Shown one piece after another: positions 8,657 to 17,052 of a stretch of DNA of 21,883 nucleotides. Every line of letters begins with the position of its first letter. Positions within the stretch are counted from its first letter, which is position 1. The position numbers and the translations under genes are program-made. The notes below the pieces were generated by a model. That model saw only the letters and a list, made by a program, of their open reading frames with translations. It was not told where the DNA came from and did no database searches. The stretch is from Saprospiraceae bacterium (GTDB lineage Bacteria; Bacteroidota; Bacteroidia; Chitinophagales; Saprospiraceae): positions 1 to 21,883 of the forward strand of contig JADJNW010000033.1 of the NCBI GenBank assembly GCA_016714085.1. Direction: 5' to 3'.

Positions 8657-9817
8657 TCAATAAAACGTTTCCCCTTCTCGCGCCATCCTGCGCAGGAGCG
8701 GGCTACAGCGATAGCGATCTTCGTGATAATTTCGGTACAAAGCGTCCATCATTTCTACGCATTCCGGAATTCCTAGACCGTCTGCCCATTTCAAAAGTCC
8801 TTTTGGGTAATTGACTCCCGTTGTCATCGCCAAGTCAATATCTTCATTGGAGGCAATATTCCAAAAAACAGCATCGGCTGCTTCGTTGATCAACATGATT
8901 ACGATGCGTCGCACGATTTGCTCACCCAAAGCCTCATTTTTATTGGGCTCAGGTTGAATCGTATTTTCAGCATAACTGTAAAAACCTTGCCCCGACTTTC
9001 TACCGAGATAACCTGCTTCTACCAAACGCTTTTGCGAAAAAGAAGGTTTGTAACGAGGATCGTAGAAGAATGCTGCAAAAACTGTTTCGGTGACAGTATA
9101 ATTAATATCATGCCCAATAAAATCCATTAATTCAAAGGGCCCCATGCGAAAACCGCCAATTTCTTTCATCGCCCAATCAATCGTAGCAATATCGGCAATG
9201 CCTTCCTCATAAATCCTTAATGCCTCGCCATAAAAGGGTCGCGCTACACGATTGACTATAAAACCAGGCGTGTCTTTGGCAAGTACCGTCGTCTTTCCCC
9301 AACTTTCAATCAATTTTCGTGCTTTTTCTACAACAGCCGTATTTGTTTGCAAAGCAGGAATAATTTCTACTAATTTCATCAGTGGTGCAGGATTAAAAAA
9401 ATGGATGCCAATTACGCGCGTTGATTGCTCGCAAGCAGCGGCTATGGCTGTGATTGAGAGAGAAGAAGTATTGGTTGCTAAAATGCAATCTTCGGAAACA
9501 ACCTCCTGCAATTCTTTGAACAGCATTTTTTTTGCCTGCACATCCTCGATAATAGCTTCAATGACCAATCCGCAGTCTTTTAGATCGTCGAGTTTTTTTT
9601 CTGTAAAATGAAAGCGTCGAAGGATTTCATGCATTTCTTTTTCACTGATTTTCCTTTTATCTGTAAGCTTTTGCAGGGTTTGATGAAGCTTTTCGGAGGC
9701 TTTTTTCAACGCTGTAGCATTGCTATCATACAAGTACACTATGTGTCCGTTACTGGCTGCCAATTGTGCAATACCTGTACCCATTGCGCCTGCACCCACG
9801 ATACCGACTTTGATCAT
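8657..9817 (-). CDS. 3-hydroxyacyl-CoA dehydrogenase (PaaH/Hbd-type)
   Basis: A 386-residue cytoplasmic enzyme that oxidises 3-hydroxyacyl-CoA to 3-ketoacyl-CoA with NAD+. The N-terminal Rossmann motif is VGIVGAGAMGTGIAQ (Gly8, Gly10, Gly13). VIGIHFFNPAPLMKLVEII supplies the catalytic dyad His139 and Glu151, and ATNTSSLSI is the usual substrate/NAD loop. Two C-terminal dehydrogenase domains follow (GGFRMGPFELMDFIGHD with YLGRKSGQGFYSY; then TTGVNYPKGLLKWADGLG). This double C-domain is found in PaaH/PaaC enzymes of phenylacetate breakdown as well as fatty acid enzymes, but no other paa gene is in the window, so I give no symbol. It heads a three-gene minus-strand run and is divergent from the LytTR gene. 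Confidence 0.92.
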   Translation of the reverse strand: MIKVGIVGAGAMGTGIAQLAASNGHIVYLYDSNATALKKASEKLHQTLQKLTDKRKISEKEMHEILRRFHFTEKKLDDLKDCGLVIEAIIEDVQAKKMLFKELQEVVSEDCILATNTSSLSITAIAAACEQSTRVIGIHFFNPAPLMKLVEIIPALQTNTAVVEKARKLIESWGKTTVLAKDTPGFIVNRVARPFYGEALRIYEEGIADIATIDWAMKEIGGFRMGPFELMDFIGHDINYTVTETVFAAFFYDPRYKPSFSQKRLVEAGYLGRKSGQGFYSYAENTIQPEPNKNEALGEQIVRRIVIMLINEAADAVFWNIASNEDIDLAMTTGVNYPKGLLKWADGLGIPECVEMMDALYRNYHEDRYRCSPLLRRMAREGETFY

Positions 9818-9947
9818 TTTCGGAAGATTATTTGGTTAGAGGAACAAAATAAGCAAGACTTCGGAATTTTTGAAAACTCCTGCGAATTTGTTTTCTATGC
9901 GCAACTCTTCTCTGTCAACCGCTGTCTTTTATTCCAAATACTTCGCT

Positions 9948-10787
9948 ATGTCAGGTTTTATCTCATCCTTGGATAAAAATATTCGTTCTACATTGGGGCT
10001 TGCTCTATTAATGGCGCTTTTTCTGATTTTCGCGCTTAATTTCCTCGAGCCTTTTACAATTAGAAACGCTGCGCTCGATCTTCGGTTTGCGGTATTAATT
10101 TCAGGTTATGGTATCATCAGTGGTATTATTTTGTTATTCAATGAATTATGCATATTTCCTTTTTTGTTTAAATATTTCCCGCATCGGTATCAATATGTCT
10201 CAAAGCAAATCGGGCAACTGTTCATTTTAGCATTAGGCGTTTATTTATATAGTGACTTTTTGCATATCTTATTTCCTGTTTATCACTTTCCTGCATTTTC
10301 TTATCTGCAAGCATTGGAAAAAACGCTTTTGCTGGGGATTCTGCCTTTTGGTGGTTTGGCGCTTTATAAATATTTCCAAGCCAGGCAAAAACATTCCTTC
10401 CAACAGCAACTTCCTTCGGAAATCCTTCATTTGCAAGGGTTTCAAAGTAAAGACTGGCTGCGCGTAGGTTTACAAGAATTACTTTTTATCGAATCTTCCG
10501 ATAATTATGTCACAATTTATTACCTCGATGGGCAAAAAATAAACCGGAAACTACTGCGCGGAAGTCTGAAACATTTTGAGAACCAACTCGCACATTTGCC
10601 GATTGAAAGATGCCATCATTCTTATATAGTTAATCTATTGATCGTCAGTCATATAGAAGGAAATTTAAAAGGAATGAAGCTTCACTTATTGCATTGTGAA
10701 CAAGCAATTCCGGTTTCCAGAAAATACGCTGCCGATATTCTTGAGAAAATGGAAATGCAGAAAGAATTTGCTTTTTCAGAAGCCTGA
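9948..10787 (+). CDS. Membrane-anchored LytTR-family transcriptional regulator
   Basis: The protein joins four predicted membrane helices to a C-terminal LytTR DNA-binding domain, with no receiver domain. Numbered from the farthest upstream in-frame ATG at 9870, the helices lie near residues 41-58, 73-92, 113-134 and 152-168, and the LytTR domain near 190-298 (WLRVGLQELLFIESSDNYVT, RCHHSYIVN, IPVSRKYAADI). I choose the ATG at 9948 (MSGFISSLDKN), which leaves room for a promoter beside the divergent gene starting at 9817; the 26 extra residues have no family look. LytTR proteins of this build are common in Bacteroidota and sense unknown membrane signals. It may control the hydrolase-TPR pair that follows on the same strand. 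Confidence 0.83.
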   Translation: MSGFISSLDKNIRSTLGLALLMALFLIFALNFLEPFTIRNAALDLRFAVLISGYGIISGIILLFNELCIFPFLFKYFPHRYQYVSKQIGQLFILALGVYLYSDFLHILFPVYHFPAFSYLQALEKTLLLGILPFGGLALYKYFQARQKHSFQQQLPSEILHLQGFQSKDWLRVGLQELLFIESSDNYVTIYYLDGQKINRKLLRGSLKHFENQLAHLPIERCHHSYIVNLLIVSHIEGNLKGMKLHLLHCEQAIPVSRKYAADILEKMEMQKEFAFSEA

Positions 10788-10845
10788 TTGTCCCTCCTGC
10801 GGTGCTGACTATCCCATTCTGTTTTGAATCCTTGATTCAAGCTGG

Positions 10846-10871
10846 TTTTTGTCGCTTCTTGCCGACAAAAA
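10846..10871 (+). promoter_or_regulatory. Hairpin directly before the hydrolase start codon
   Basis: TTTTTGTCG at 10846-10854 is a perfect 9-bp inverted partner of CGACAAAAA at 10863-10871, with an 8-nt loop. It ends 6 nt before the ATG at 10878. It may be a weak terminator of the LytTR gene, lacking a good U-run, or a structure limiting access to the hydrolase start. Confidence 0.5.
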
Positions 10872-10877
10872 TTTTAT

Positions 10878-12581
10878 ATGAAGGTTTTTATTAAATTGAT
10901 TGTCTTATTGCTCTTGTGCTTGATTTCTGAATGGAGCGTGGCACAAAATGATAAGATTGTTCAACAAACGATTAAACTACCCCTCTCGGATGGCATTCAT
11001 TTATCCACTGAAATTTTTCAACCCGACTCCACAGGGCGCTACCCGGTAATCCTGATTCGCACGCCTTACGGCAAGTACCTAATGGGCGATTACGGGAATT
11101 ATTTTGCTCGGCATGGCTACGTCACAGTGGTGCAGGATGTGCGCGGAAAATTTGATTCGGAAGGCGAATACGCGCCCTTTTTAGATGAAAAAAAGGATGG
11201 ATTGGAGGTTTTGGACTGGATTGCCAAACAACCCTGGTGTGATGGTCAAATTGCAGGATTTGGTACGTCTTATATTGGTTTTACAGCGCTGACGGTCATG
11301 GATGCGCAACATCCGGCTTTGAAAGCGGTCTTCAATACTTCCGGCTGGATTAAACCTGGAAAAATGAATAATCCCGGTGGTGCTTTGCATTTGGGTTTGG
11401 CATTGCCCTGGTTGTTGCACGAAGAAACAGAAAAGAAGCGCAATCTGGCAAATTATGACCTCGATTCCTTGTACTGGGTCATTCCGCTCCAAAATGCCAT
11501 GCAAGCGGCTGGCGTGTCAAGCCCCGCTTGGGGTAGCAAGTCTGCCTATATGAATTTGAATGCGGATTTTGATTTTAGCAAAGTGAATATTCCCGTTTTT
11601 CATGTCACAGGTTGGTACGATTTTGTAAAGGAAGGCACGATTGAAAATTATCTTGAAATTGCCCGCCAATCCAAAGCGCCGCAAAAATTGCTGGTGGGTC
11701 CCTGGTTTCATAATCAGGAACACACGAGCCTGACGGAAGTAGGCGAAGAAGATTTTGGCAAAGCCTCTTATCTCGGCGACCCCGGCATTCGGGCGCTTGC
11801 TTTGCGGTGGTTTGATTATTGGTTGAAAGGCAAGAAAAATGGGATTATGGATGAACCAATGGTTGAAATTTTTAATATGTTCCACAATGAATGGGAGGCT
11901 TTTGAAACATTTCCGCCGAAAAATATTCAAAAAACGGCATTTTATCTGAGTAGCCAAAAAGGGGCAAATAGTTTACATGGAGACGGCTGGTTGACTACAA
12001 TATCCAAAAAACAAAACGCGATTGATACTTTTTCTTACCATCCTTTAAATCCCGTTCCAACCAATGGCGGCGCTAATTTTCACTTTTTCCCTGAGCAATT
12101 GGGTATCAAAGACCAGCGCGATATTGAAAAAAGAATGGATGTGCTGGTGTATAGTTCCGAACCATTTTCTGAGGCGCAGGATGTGGTTGGGAATGTTCAG
12201 GTACACCTCTTTGCGGCAAGCGAAGGAGAGGATACCGATTTTACTGCCAAACTTGTGCTGGTGGATAAATCTGGTTATGCGCGCAATATTTGCGACGGCA
12301 TTATCCGCGCAAGGCATCGCAATGGACTGGATAAGAATGATTTATTAATGCCGAAAAAAGTATATGAATTTGATATTGATCTTGGGCACACTGCCTTTCA
12401 GATTCAAGCGGGGCAGCGCATTCGACTGGAAATTTCGAGTAGCAATTTTCCAAAATTCGACCGAAATCTGAATGTCGCTACCGATTCATTTGAGGCAAGT
12501 GAATGGAAAACGGTAAAACAAACTATTTATCATTCCAAAAAATACCCTTCGCAACTCATTTTACCAATCCTTCAAAAATAA
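10878..12581 (+). CDS. Secreted CocE/NonD-family hydrolase (X-Pro dipeptidyl-peptidase S15 type)
   Basis: 567 residues with an N-terminal signal peptide (hydrophobic residues 4-16, likely cut after SVAQ), so it acts in the periplasm or outside. The alpha/beta-hydrolase triad is visible: GFGTSYIGF with Ser131, VTGWYDF with Asp248, and VGPWFHNQEH with His278. The oxyanion side RTPYGKY and the GYVTVVQDVRGKFDSEGEY segment are typical of the CocE/NonD (PF02129) family, and the C-terminal half is the jelly-roll domain (about 340-560) ending in RIRLEISSSNFPKFDRN. Members cleave X-Pro peptides, acylamino bonds or esters; the substrate is open. The TPR gene starts 7 bp after its stop, so the two are co-transcribed. 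Confidence 0.9.
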   Translation: MKVFIKLIVLLLLCLISEWSVAQNDKIVQQTIKLPLSDGIHLSTEIFQPDSTGRYPVILIRTPYGKYLMGDYGNYFARHGYVTVVQDVRGKFDSEGEYAPFLDEKKDGLEVLDWIAKQPWCDGQIAGFGTSYIGFTALTVMDAQHPALKAVFNTSGWIKPGKMNNPGGALHLGLALPWLLHEETEKKRNLANYDLDSLYWVIPLQNAMQAAGVSSPAWGSKSAYMNLNADFDFSKVNIPVFHVTGWYDFVKEGTIENYLEIARQSKAPQKLLVGPWFHNQEHTSLTEVGEEDFGKASYLGDPGIRALALRWFDYWLKGKKNGIMDEPMVEIFNMFHNEWEAFETFPPKNIQKTAFYLSSQKGANSLHGDGWLTTISKKQNAIDTFSYHPLNPVPTNGGANFHFFPEQLGIKDQRDIEKRMDVLVYSSEPFSEAQDVVGNVQVHLFAASEGEDTDFTAKLVLVDKSGYARNICDGIIRARHRNGLDKNDLLMPKKVYEFDIDLGHTAFQIQAGQRIRLEISSSNFPKFDRNLNVATDSFEASEWKTVKQTIYHSKKYPSQLILPILQK

Positions 12582-12588
12582 TAATATC

Positions 12589-13563
12589 ATGAAATCATTA
12601 TATTGCAATATCATATTTGTCCTTTTTTCTTTTCAAATAGTGGCGCAAAATGTAACAGATGGTAAATTACTTTTTGAACAGGGTAAATACACCGAAGCCT
12701 TGCAAACACTGGAGTTGGTCATCAAAAGTATGCCGAATGATAGCCTTGCATTATTTTATTCAGGGCGTTCATTACTTGCTTTGAATAAATACGAGGAAGC
12801 TATTGAGCAATTTAAAATCCTGACGCGCCTTTATCCTGATCATGCCGATTTTAATTATTGGTGCGGCGTAGCTTATCGATATAAATTAACATCTACGAAT
12901 AACTTTCTGGAAAAGAGCATTTTAGCATCCAAAACAAAGCAGTATTATGAAAAAGCTGTTCAATTAGACCCCAAACATAAAGATGCTAAAATTGCATTAG
13001 CCAATTATTATATCAACGCGCCTGCAATTGCCGGCGGCAGTAAAAATAAAGCTTTAAAATTAGCAGAGGAGTTGGAGTCTTTAGATATAAAATCGGCGCA
13101 TGAGTTGCGGATTTCTATTTACCAATCCAATCAGGAATATGATTTAGTTATATCAGAATATAATAAATTGCTTTCCGTTTTAAATGATAATGAAAAGCCA
13201 GATATTTATTATAATCTTGGTTTTATGTATCAAGCTAATAAACAATATGATGAAGCTTTTGCTGCTTTTACACAAGCGATTCAATTAAATGAAAAATTAT
13301 ATAAAGCTTATTATCAATACGCGCGCACCGGCATATTTAGTCAGCAAAATATAGACCAAGCGATTCATTATATGCAATTTTATTTACAAAATGCTGAAAA
13401 TCTGAGCGCAAATGACGTGAAACCCTCCGATGCCTGGTGGCGTTTGGGAATGCTATATGAATTAAAAGGCGATATAATAACTGCTAAAAATTCTTTTGAA
13501 AAAGCGCTGGAATTAAATCCGAATAATGAAAATGCCCGAAAATCTTTACAAGCATTAAAATAA
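12589..13563 (+). CDS. Secreted tetratricopeptide-repeat (TPR) protein
   Basis: 324 residues. The N-terminal hydrophobic stretch (residues 5-17, ending IVAQ) is a likely signal peptide. The rest is helical TPR: LLFEQGKYTEALQTLELVIK, then ALNKYEEAIEQFKILTRLYPD, YYEKAVQLDPKHKDAKIALA, YYNLGFMYQANKQYDEAFAA and WWRLGMLYELKGDIITAKNS each carry the W/Y-G-A-P pattern of a TPR unit. TPRs mediate protein contacts; no enzyme motif is present. It follows the hydrolase by 7 bp and ends in a strong terminator, so it may be a periplasmic partner of that enzyme. The function is otherwise unknown. Confidence 0.85.
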   Translation: MKSLYCNIIFVLFSFQIVAQNVTDGKLLFEQGKYTEALQTLELVIKSMPNDSLALFYSGRSLLALNKYEEAIEQFKILTRLYPDHADFNYWCGVAYRYKLTSTNNFLEKSILASKTKQYYEKAVQLDPKHKDAKIALANYYINAPAIAGGSKNKALKLAEELESLDIKSAHELRISIYQSNQEYDLVISEYNKLLSVLNDNEKPDIYYNLGFMYQANKQYDEAFAAFTQAIQLNEKLYKAYYQYARTGIFSQQNIDQAIHYMQFYLQNAENLSANDVKPSDAWWRLGMLYELKGDIITAKNSFEKALELNPNNENARKSLQALK

Positions 13564-13595
13564 AAGACTCCCGAACGATTGTGCGAGAGCCTTTT
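13562..13595. terminator. Bidirectional intrinsic terminator between convergent genes
   Basis: AAAAGACTCCCG (13562-13573) pairs with CGAGAGCCTTTT (13584-13595) with two G-U pairs and a 10-nt loop, so each strand has a hairpin ending in a T-run. It begins at the TPR stop codon and lies 13 bp from the stop of the opposing gene. Confidence 0.85.
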
Positions 13596-13607
13596 ATTCA
13601 CGCTACA

Positions 13608-14378
13608 TTAACTATTATACCAACTTGATACAATTTTAATCGCTCGCAAACCTGTATTTTGCCAAATACCGCCTTGCTGATCCACCCAAATCATGATCTC
13701 GTTGCCCTGGGCATTCGCATTATTAGAGAGCAAATAGTAGGTATTCTTGAAAGTTATTTGCAATGTGATGCCATTCGCGCCGGTACCATCTGTATTGGAA
13801 GTGCTGCCATCTTTACTATAATACATTGGATTATAGTTATTTACGGCGTAACAATCTCCGCTATAATTGACAGAAATGTTATTTGGTATTACATTACCAG
13901 CAAATGCTTTCCAGGTAAGCGGCGGAGTCGTCACTTTTGCAAATTGCAGGCAAGGAATACCACCAGGCTTCAAAGGCATGATTGCCCAGTAGTAACCGCC
14001 ACCATAATCGATATCAGTAATATCCAATGCTGTCAGTAAATTGTAGCTCGTTCCATCGGTACTCATTTGTACGACATCCCCCGTTTCTGACACATACATA
14101 CAATTGCTATATGATGTGCCACAAATTTGGGCTGCCTGCTTTGTTGGTTTTTGAACTTCATTCCAAGTGCCATCGCCGGGACTCCAGAAAATTTTCGCGC
14201 CACCATTCGGATCGGGGATAGTAGAGATCACCCAAATGGTACCATCCTCCGAAACGCCGAGGTCGAAAGCAAATTCATTGTCGGATTTAGTGACGAAAGA
14301 GTTGGTGCTGGGATCTAATGCTTGGACTTGATTGTCGGAGCCAATAGCCCAGAGCAGATAATTATTGCCAATTGACAT
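13608..14378 (-). CDS. Tectonin/beta-propeller-like protein of unknown function
   Basis: From the ATG at 14378 this is about 256 residues without a signal peptide. It is almost all beta-strand, with repeating blocks such as NNYLLWAIGSDNQVQALDPST, FDLGVSEDGTIWVIST, NCMYVSETGDVVQMSTDGTSY and GGYYWAIMPLKPGG. The W-A-I-G-S-D/G pattern resembles tectonin-type or other lectin-like propeller repeats, about five to six blades; this is judged by eye. Possible roles are sugar or surface binding, but no function is proven. An upstream in-frame ATG at 14432 exists; 14378 is preferred because a TAnnTTTG box (14420-14427) would lie inside the longer form. Confidence 0.62.
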   Translation of the reverse strand: MSIGNNYLLWAIGSDNQVQALDPSTNSFVTKSDNEFAFDLGVSEDGTIWVISTIPDPNGGAKIFWSPGDGTWNEVQKPTKQAAQICGTSYSNCMYVSETGDVVQMSTDGTSYNLLTALDITDIDYGGGYYWAIMPLKPGGIPCLQFAKVTTPPLTWKAFAGNVIPNNISVNYSGDCYAVNNYNPMYYSKDGSTSNTDGTGANGITLQITFKNTYYLLSNNANAQGNEIMIWVDQQGGIWQNTGLRAIKIVSSWYNS

Positions 14379-14419
14379 GAACAAAGGGTTTAGTTGGTGA
14401 ATTAGTAAAATTTCGGTTT

Positions 14420-14427
14420 CAAAAATA
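14420..14427 (-). promoter_or_regulatory. Candidate Bacteroidota -7 box for the propeller-like gene
   Basis: The minus strand reads TATTTTTG, fitting TAnnTTTG, 42 bp upstream of the ATG at 14378. No clear -33 element is seen. A G-poor leader with a CACCAACTAAACCC stretch follows. Confidence 0.4.
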
Positions 14428-14510
14428 AGCATTCGACACGAAGTATTTTTATTAAAAATTATTTTCAGTAAAAATATTTTATTGGTTGAAAATCAATGAT
14501 TTATATGAAT

Positions 14511-14541
14511 AAAAAAGCGCCCAGACAACTCTGCCGGACGC
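14511..14541 (-). terminator. Intrinsic terminator of the GNAT-DinB operon
   Basis: On the minus strand GCGTCCGG pairs with CTGGGCGC (8 bp including two G-U pairs, 9-nt loop), followed directly by TTTTTT. It stands 75 bp after the stop of the GNAT-DinB gene and upstream of the propeller-like gene. Confidence 0.85.
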
Positions 14542-14616
14542 CTTAACTCTAAAGCATGAAGTATTAATTCGTTTGGTTATTTAACATTGACCATTTTTCA
14601 AGATTAATGCTAAATA

Positions 14617-15567
14617 TTAAATGGTCAATGAATGTTGTCGCTGCCAGGCTTCATACACTCTGCGCATCGAGCCAATGTGGGTGTGGTTTTCGTACACGCG
14701 AAGCCAATCTTTGAAAGTCATCGTACCGTTTTCTGGATGTTCCACAGTATGTTCCCAGACCTCATCGGGCAGATCTTTGATCAAATCGTAAGATTTTTTT
14801 CTCAATAAGCGGAACAATTCCAAAGCATCTTCAATAGATTGCTCGTGATAGTTGAGTTGCTCCGTCCAAGCCTCTTGGTCATAAGCCATCACGGTGCTAC
14901 CCGGCTCAACGATAAATTTGCGACAACGTGCATATGAATTCGCCTCACTATCAGCAAGATGAATAATATTTTCATGGATTGTCCATTTATTAGGCGCAGG
15001 TCGCCATTGCCACATTTCGCGCGGAAATTCAGATAAAGCAGCTACAATTTTATCGTATGCTTTGCCATAGCTTTCGATCAGCTGCTCGCGTTCGGCTTTG
15101 TCCATTGGCAGCAAGGCTTTTTCCATCTTGATATCGGCGCGCGCATATATTCCTTTTTCCAATTCAGCCTCAAAAAATCCCATTTGACGATACATATTGA
15201 TCGCTGGGCCAGCATGGAGTGTATTAGAATATAAAATCATACGATAGGCGTCCATTTGTCTTGCCTGTTCAATAATTGCTTCGCACAAAATTTTACCGTA
15301 GCCTTTACCCCGAAAACGCTCGTCAATAGTCATTTTCACCATTTCAAAAGTCGTATCATCTACTTTTTTCAAAGAAACCGTGCCGACTACTTCTTCTCCT
15401 TGCAAAGCCATCAAAATGGCGCCACCCCTATCAAGAATATACTGCTGCGGTTGTGTGATAACGCGGATGTCTTCTGGCTCCAGATCAAAATGAGCTTCGA
15501 TCCAGGCGCGATTCAAGCGTTCAAAAGCTGCTTGAAAATCAGGATGATAGGATGTTATTTGTAACAT
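14617..15567 (-). CDS. GNAT acetyltransferase - DinB-like fusion protein
   Basis: 316 residues in two parts. Residues 1-150 are a complete GNAT domain: VVGTVSLKKVDDTTFEMVKM (beta3-4), DERFRGKGYGKILCEAII with the R/QxxGxG/A acetyl-CoA loop at about 84-92, and INMYRQMGFFE at the end. Residues 155-316 match the DinB/DUF664 four-helix bundle: MWQWRPAPNKWTIHENIIHLADSE carries the first metal-type His203, and RVYENHTHIGSMRRVYEAW carries the second pair of His (295, 297). DinB proteins are damage-inducible, thiol-transferase-related metal-binding proteins; GNATs acylate amines. The two domains are usually separate genes, so this is an unusual fusion, continuous in one frame with no sign of assembly join. 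It follows a small GNAT gene by 13 bp. Confidence 0.87.
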   Translation of the reverse strand: MLQITSYHPDFQAAFERLNRAWIEAHFDLEPEDIRVITQPQQYILDRGGAILMALQGEEVVGTVSLKKVDDTTFEMVKMTIDERFRGKGYGKILCEAIIEQARQMDAYRMILYSNTLHAGPAINMYRQMGFFEAELEKGIYARADIKMEKALLPMDKAEREQLIESYGKAYDKIVAALSEFPREMWQWRPAPNKWTIHENIIHLADSEANSYARCRKFIVEPGSTVMAYDQEAWTEQLNYHEQSIEDALELFRLLRKKSYDLIKDLPDEVWEHTVEHPENGTMTFKDWLRVYENHTHIGSMRRVYEAWQRQHSLTI

Positions 15568-15580
15568 AGACCGAGTGATT

Positions 15581-15994
15581 TTATGGATTTAATTCTTCAG
15601 CATTGTCAATATAATAGCAATGTTGGAAATGCTTCATGCCAATTTTTGGGTAGTAATTTTGGGCTTTAGGTGCTGCCAGGAGTAGCAATTTTCCTTTGCC
15701 ACAAGCCAATTTAGTTTGCCGAATCAATTCTTTGCCAATGCCCATTTTCTGAAACCGCTCATCCACCGCCAAATCGGACATATAAGTGCAAAAAGCAAAA
15801 TCAGAGAGCGACCGCGCTACGCCGATCAATTTTCCATCCAAACGGGCCGTCACAATCAAATTAGCGTGCTTTAGCATACTGACAATGCGCTCTTGATCAT
15901 CGATTGGCCGCCTTTCTCCAAGTGTAGAATGGACAAGCACCTCAATAAATTCTTCGGCACTCAAGTCGTTTTCGATTTGATAATTAATACTCAT
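15581..15994 (-). CDS. Small GNAT-family N-acetyltransferase
   Basis: 137 residues, a single GNAT domain: LIVTARLDGKLIGVARSLSD (beta strands 2-4), MSDLAVDERFQKMGIGKELIRQTK with the acetyl-CoA loop QKMGIGK, and NYYPKIGMKHF with the terminal Y. The acceptor is unknown. It is the first gene of a two-gene minus-strand operon with the GNAT-DinB fusion, 13 bp apart, which suggests related acceptors. Upstream lies about 120 bp with no clear promoter box. Confidence 0.85.
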   Translation of the reverse strand: MSINYQIENDLSAEEFIEVLVHSTLGERRPIDDQERIVSMLKHANLIVTARLDGKLIGVARSLSDFAFCTYMSDLAVDERFQKMGIGKELIRQTKLACGKGKLLLLAAPKAQNYYPKIGMKHFQHCYYIDNAEELNP

Positions 15995-16113
15995 GCTTTT
16001 ATAAATTCAATATTTATCAGATACCTTCCCCATTTCCGACTTCCTGCGATCGCCATAGGCTTGCCGCAGGCGATGCCGATTTCCAAATCAATCTTGCTTT
16101 GAACGAGGCGCCC

Positions 16114-17052
16114 TTACCAAAGTCGCAAACCGACTCGATACGCGATAATTTGGTTGATATTGCGGATTGCTTTTTTCTTTAATCCTTTATTCACCAGATA
16201 CAAACTCCCTACAATGCACATAAATGCCAGCGCCATCATGATATTCAATTTCTCACCCAGCATTAGCCAACCCAACAAAACCGCTACCAGTGGATTGATA
16301 TAAGCGTGCATCGAAACAATCGTAATTGGCAATTTTGACAAGGCATAGGCGTAAGCCGCATAAGCTGCCAGCGATCCAAATAAAATGAGATAAATCAATG
16401 CAATTGCCATTTGTGGCGACCACTGCGCTCTACTCCAATCGTCAAAACAAGACTCAGCAAAAGCAACCCAGCCCGCCGAAAAACATTTGCAGGCTGGCGT
16501 TGAGAATCGGGTGACTTCTTGCTTTTTGTTTTTTTATGAAAACGCCACCAGCGGCCCAGCCCAGTGCTGCCAGCAAAATCAGGCCTGTGCCGGTTGCATA
16601 TTGCGGATTGGTCAATAAAATCAGGTTATCTCTGAACAAAATGCTCATGCCTATGATGCCCGTGAGCACGCCTGCCCAGATGAGTCCATTTGCTTTTTCT
16701 GAACGATTTACTGCCAAGTTTATCAGTACTACCCAAAGCGGTGAAAGTGAAGCAATCAAAGCTGCAATGCCAGACGGAACGTACATTTCGGCCCAGCCAA
16801 CCAAGCCATTCCCCATTGTAATCATCATCGTACCAGTAAGTGCTTGTCGCCAAATATTACCCAACCACCCAATGATTCCTGTCGAACCAGTAGCATAAAC
16901 ACTCCCAACAAAATGCCCGCCGATATTTGCCGAAAGGCAGTAAACAAAAATGGCGGAAAATGCCGAACGCCGATCAAAAGCGCCACATACGTCGTACCCC
17001 ACACAATACAAATAAATGCTAATGCAAAATAAGCCAGTCGGTTGCTATTCAT
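16114..17052 (-). CDS. DMT-superfamily (EamA) transporter, broken by two frameshift sites
   Basis: This inner-membrane exporter of the drug/metabolite family has ten helices in two EamA repeats. The start is the ATG at 17052 (MNSNRLAYFALAFICIVWGTTYVALLIG). The reading frame is lost near 16847-16851, where adding one base gives WVIFGRQALTGTMMITMGNGLVGWAEM. A second break lies within 16441-16470, where a net two-base loss (perhaps one each at 16467-16469 and 16444-16447) joins SLQMFFGGLG to DDWSRAQWSPQMAIALIYL. The C-terminal repeat SMHAYINPLVAVLLGWLMLGEKL is intact. The restored product is about 313 residues, normal for EamA. Read errors are likely but a real pseudogene is possible. It is divergent from a MocR regulator that probably controls it. 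Confidence 0.85.
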
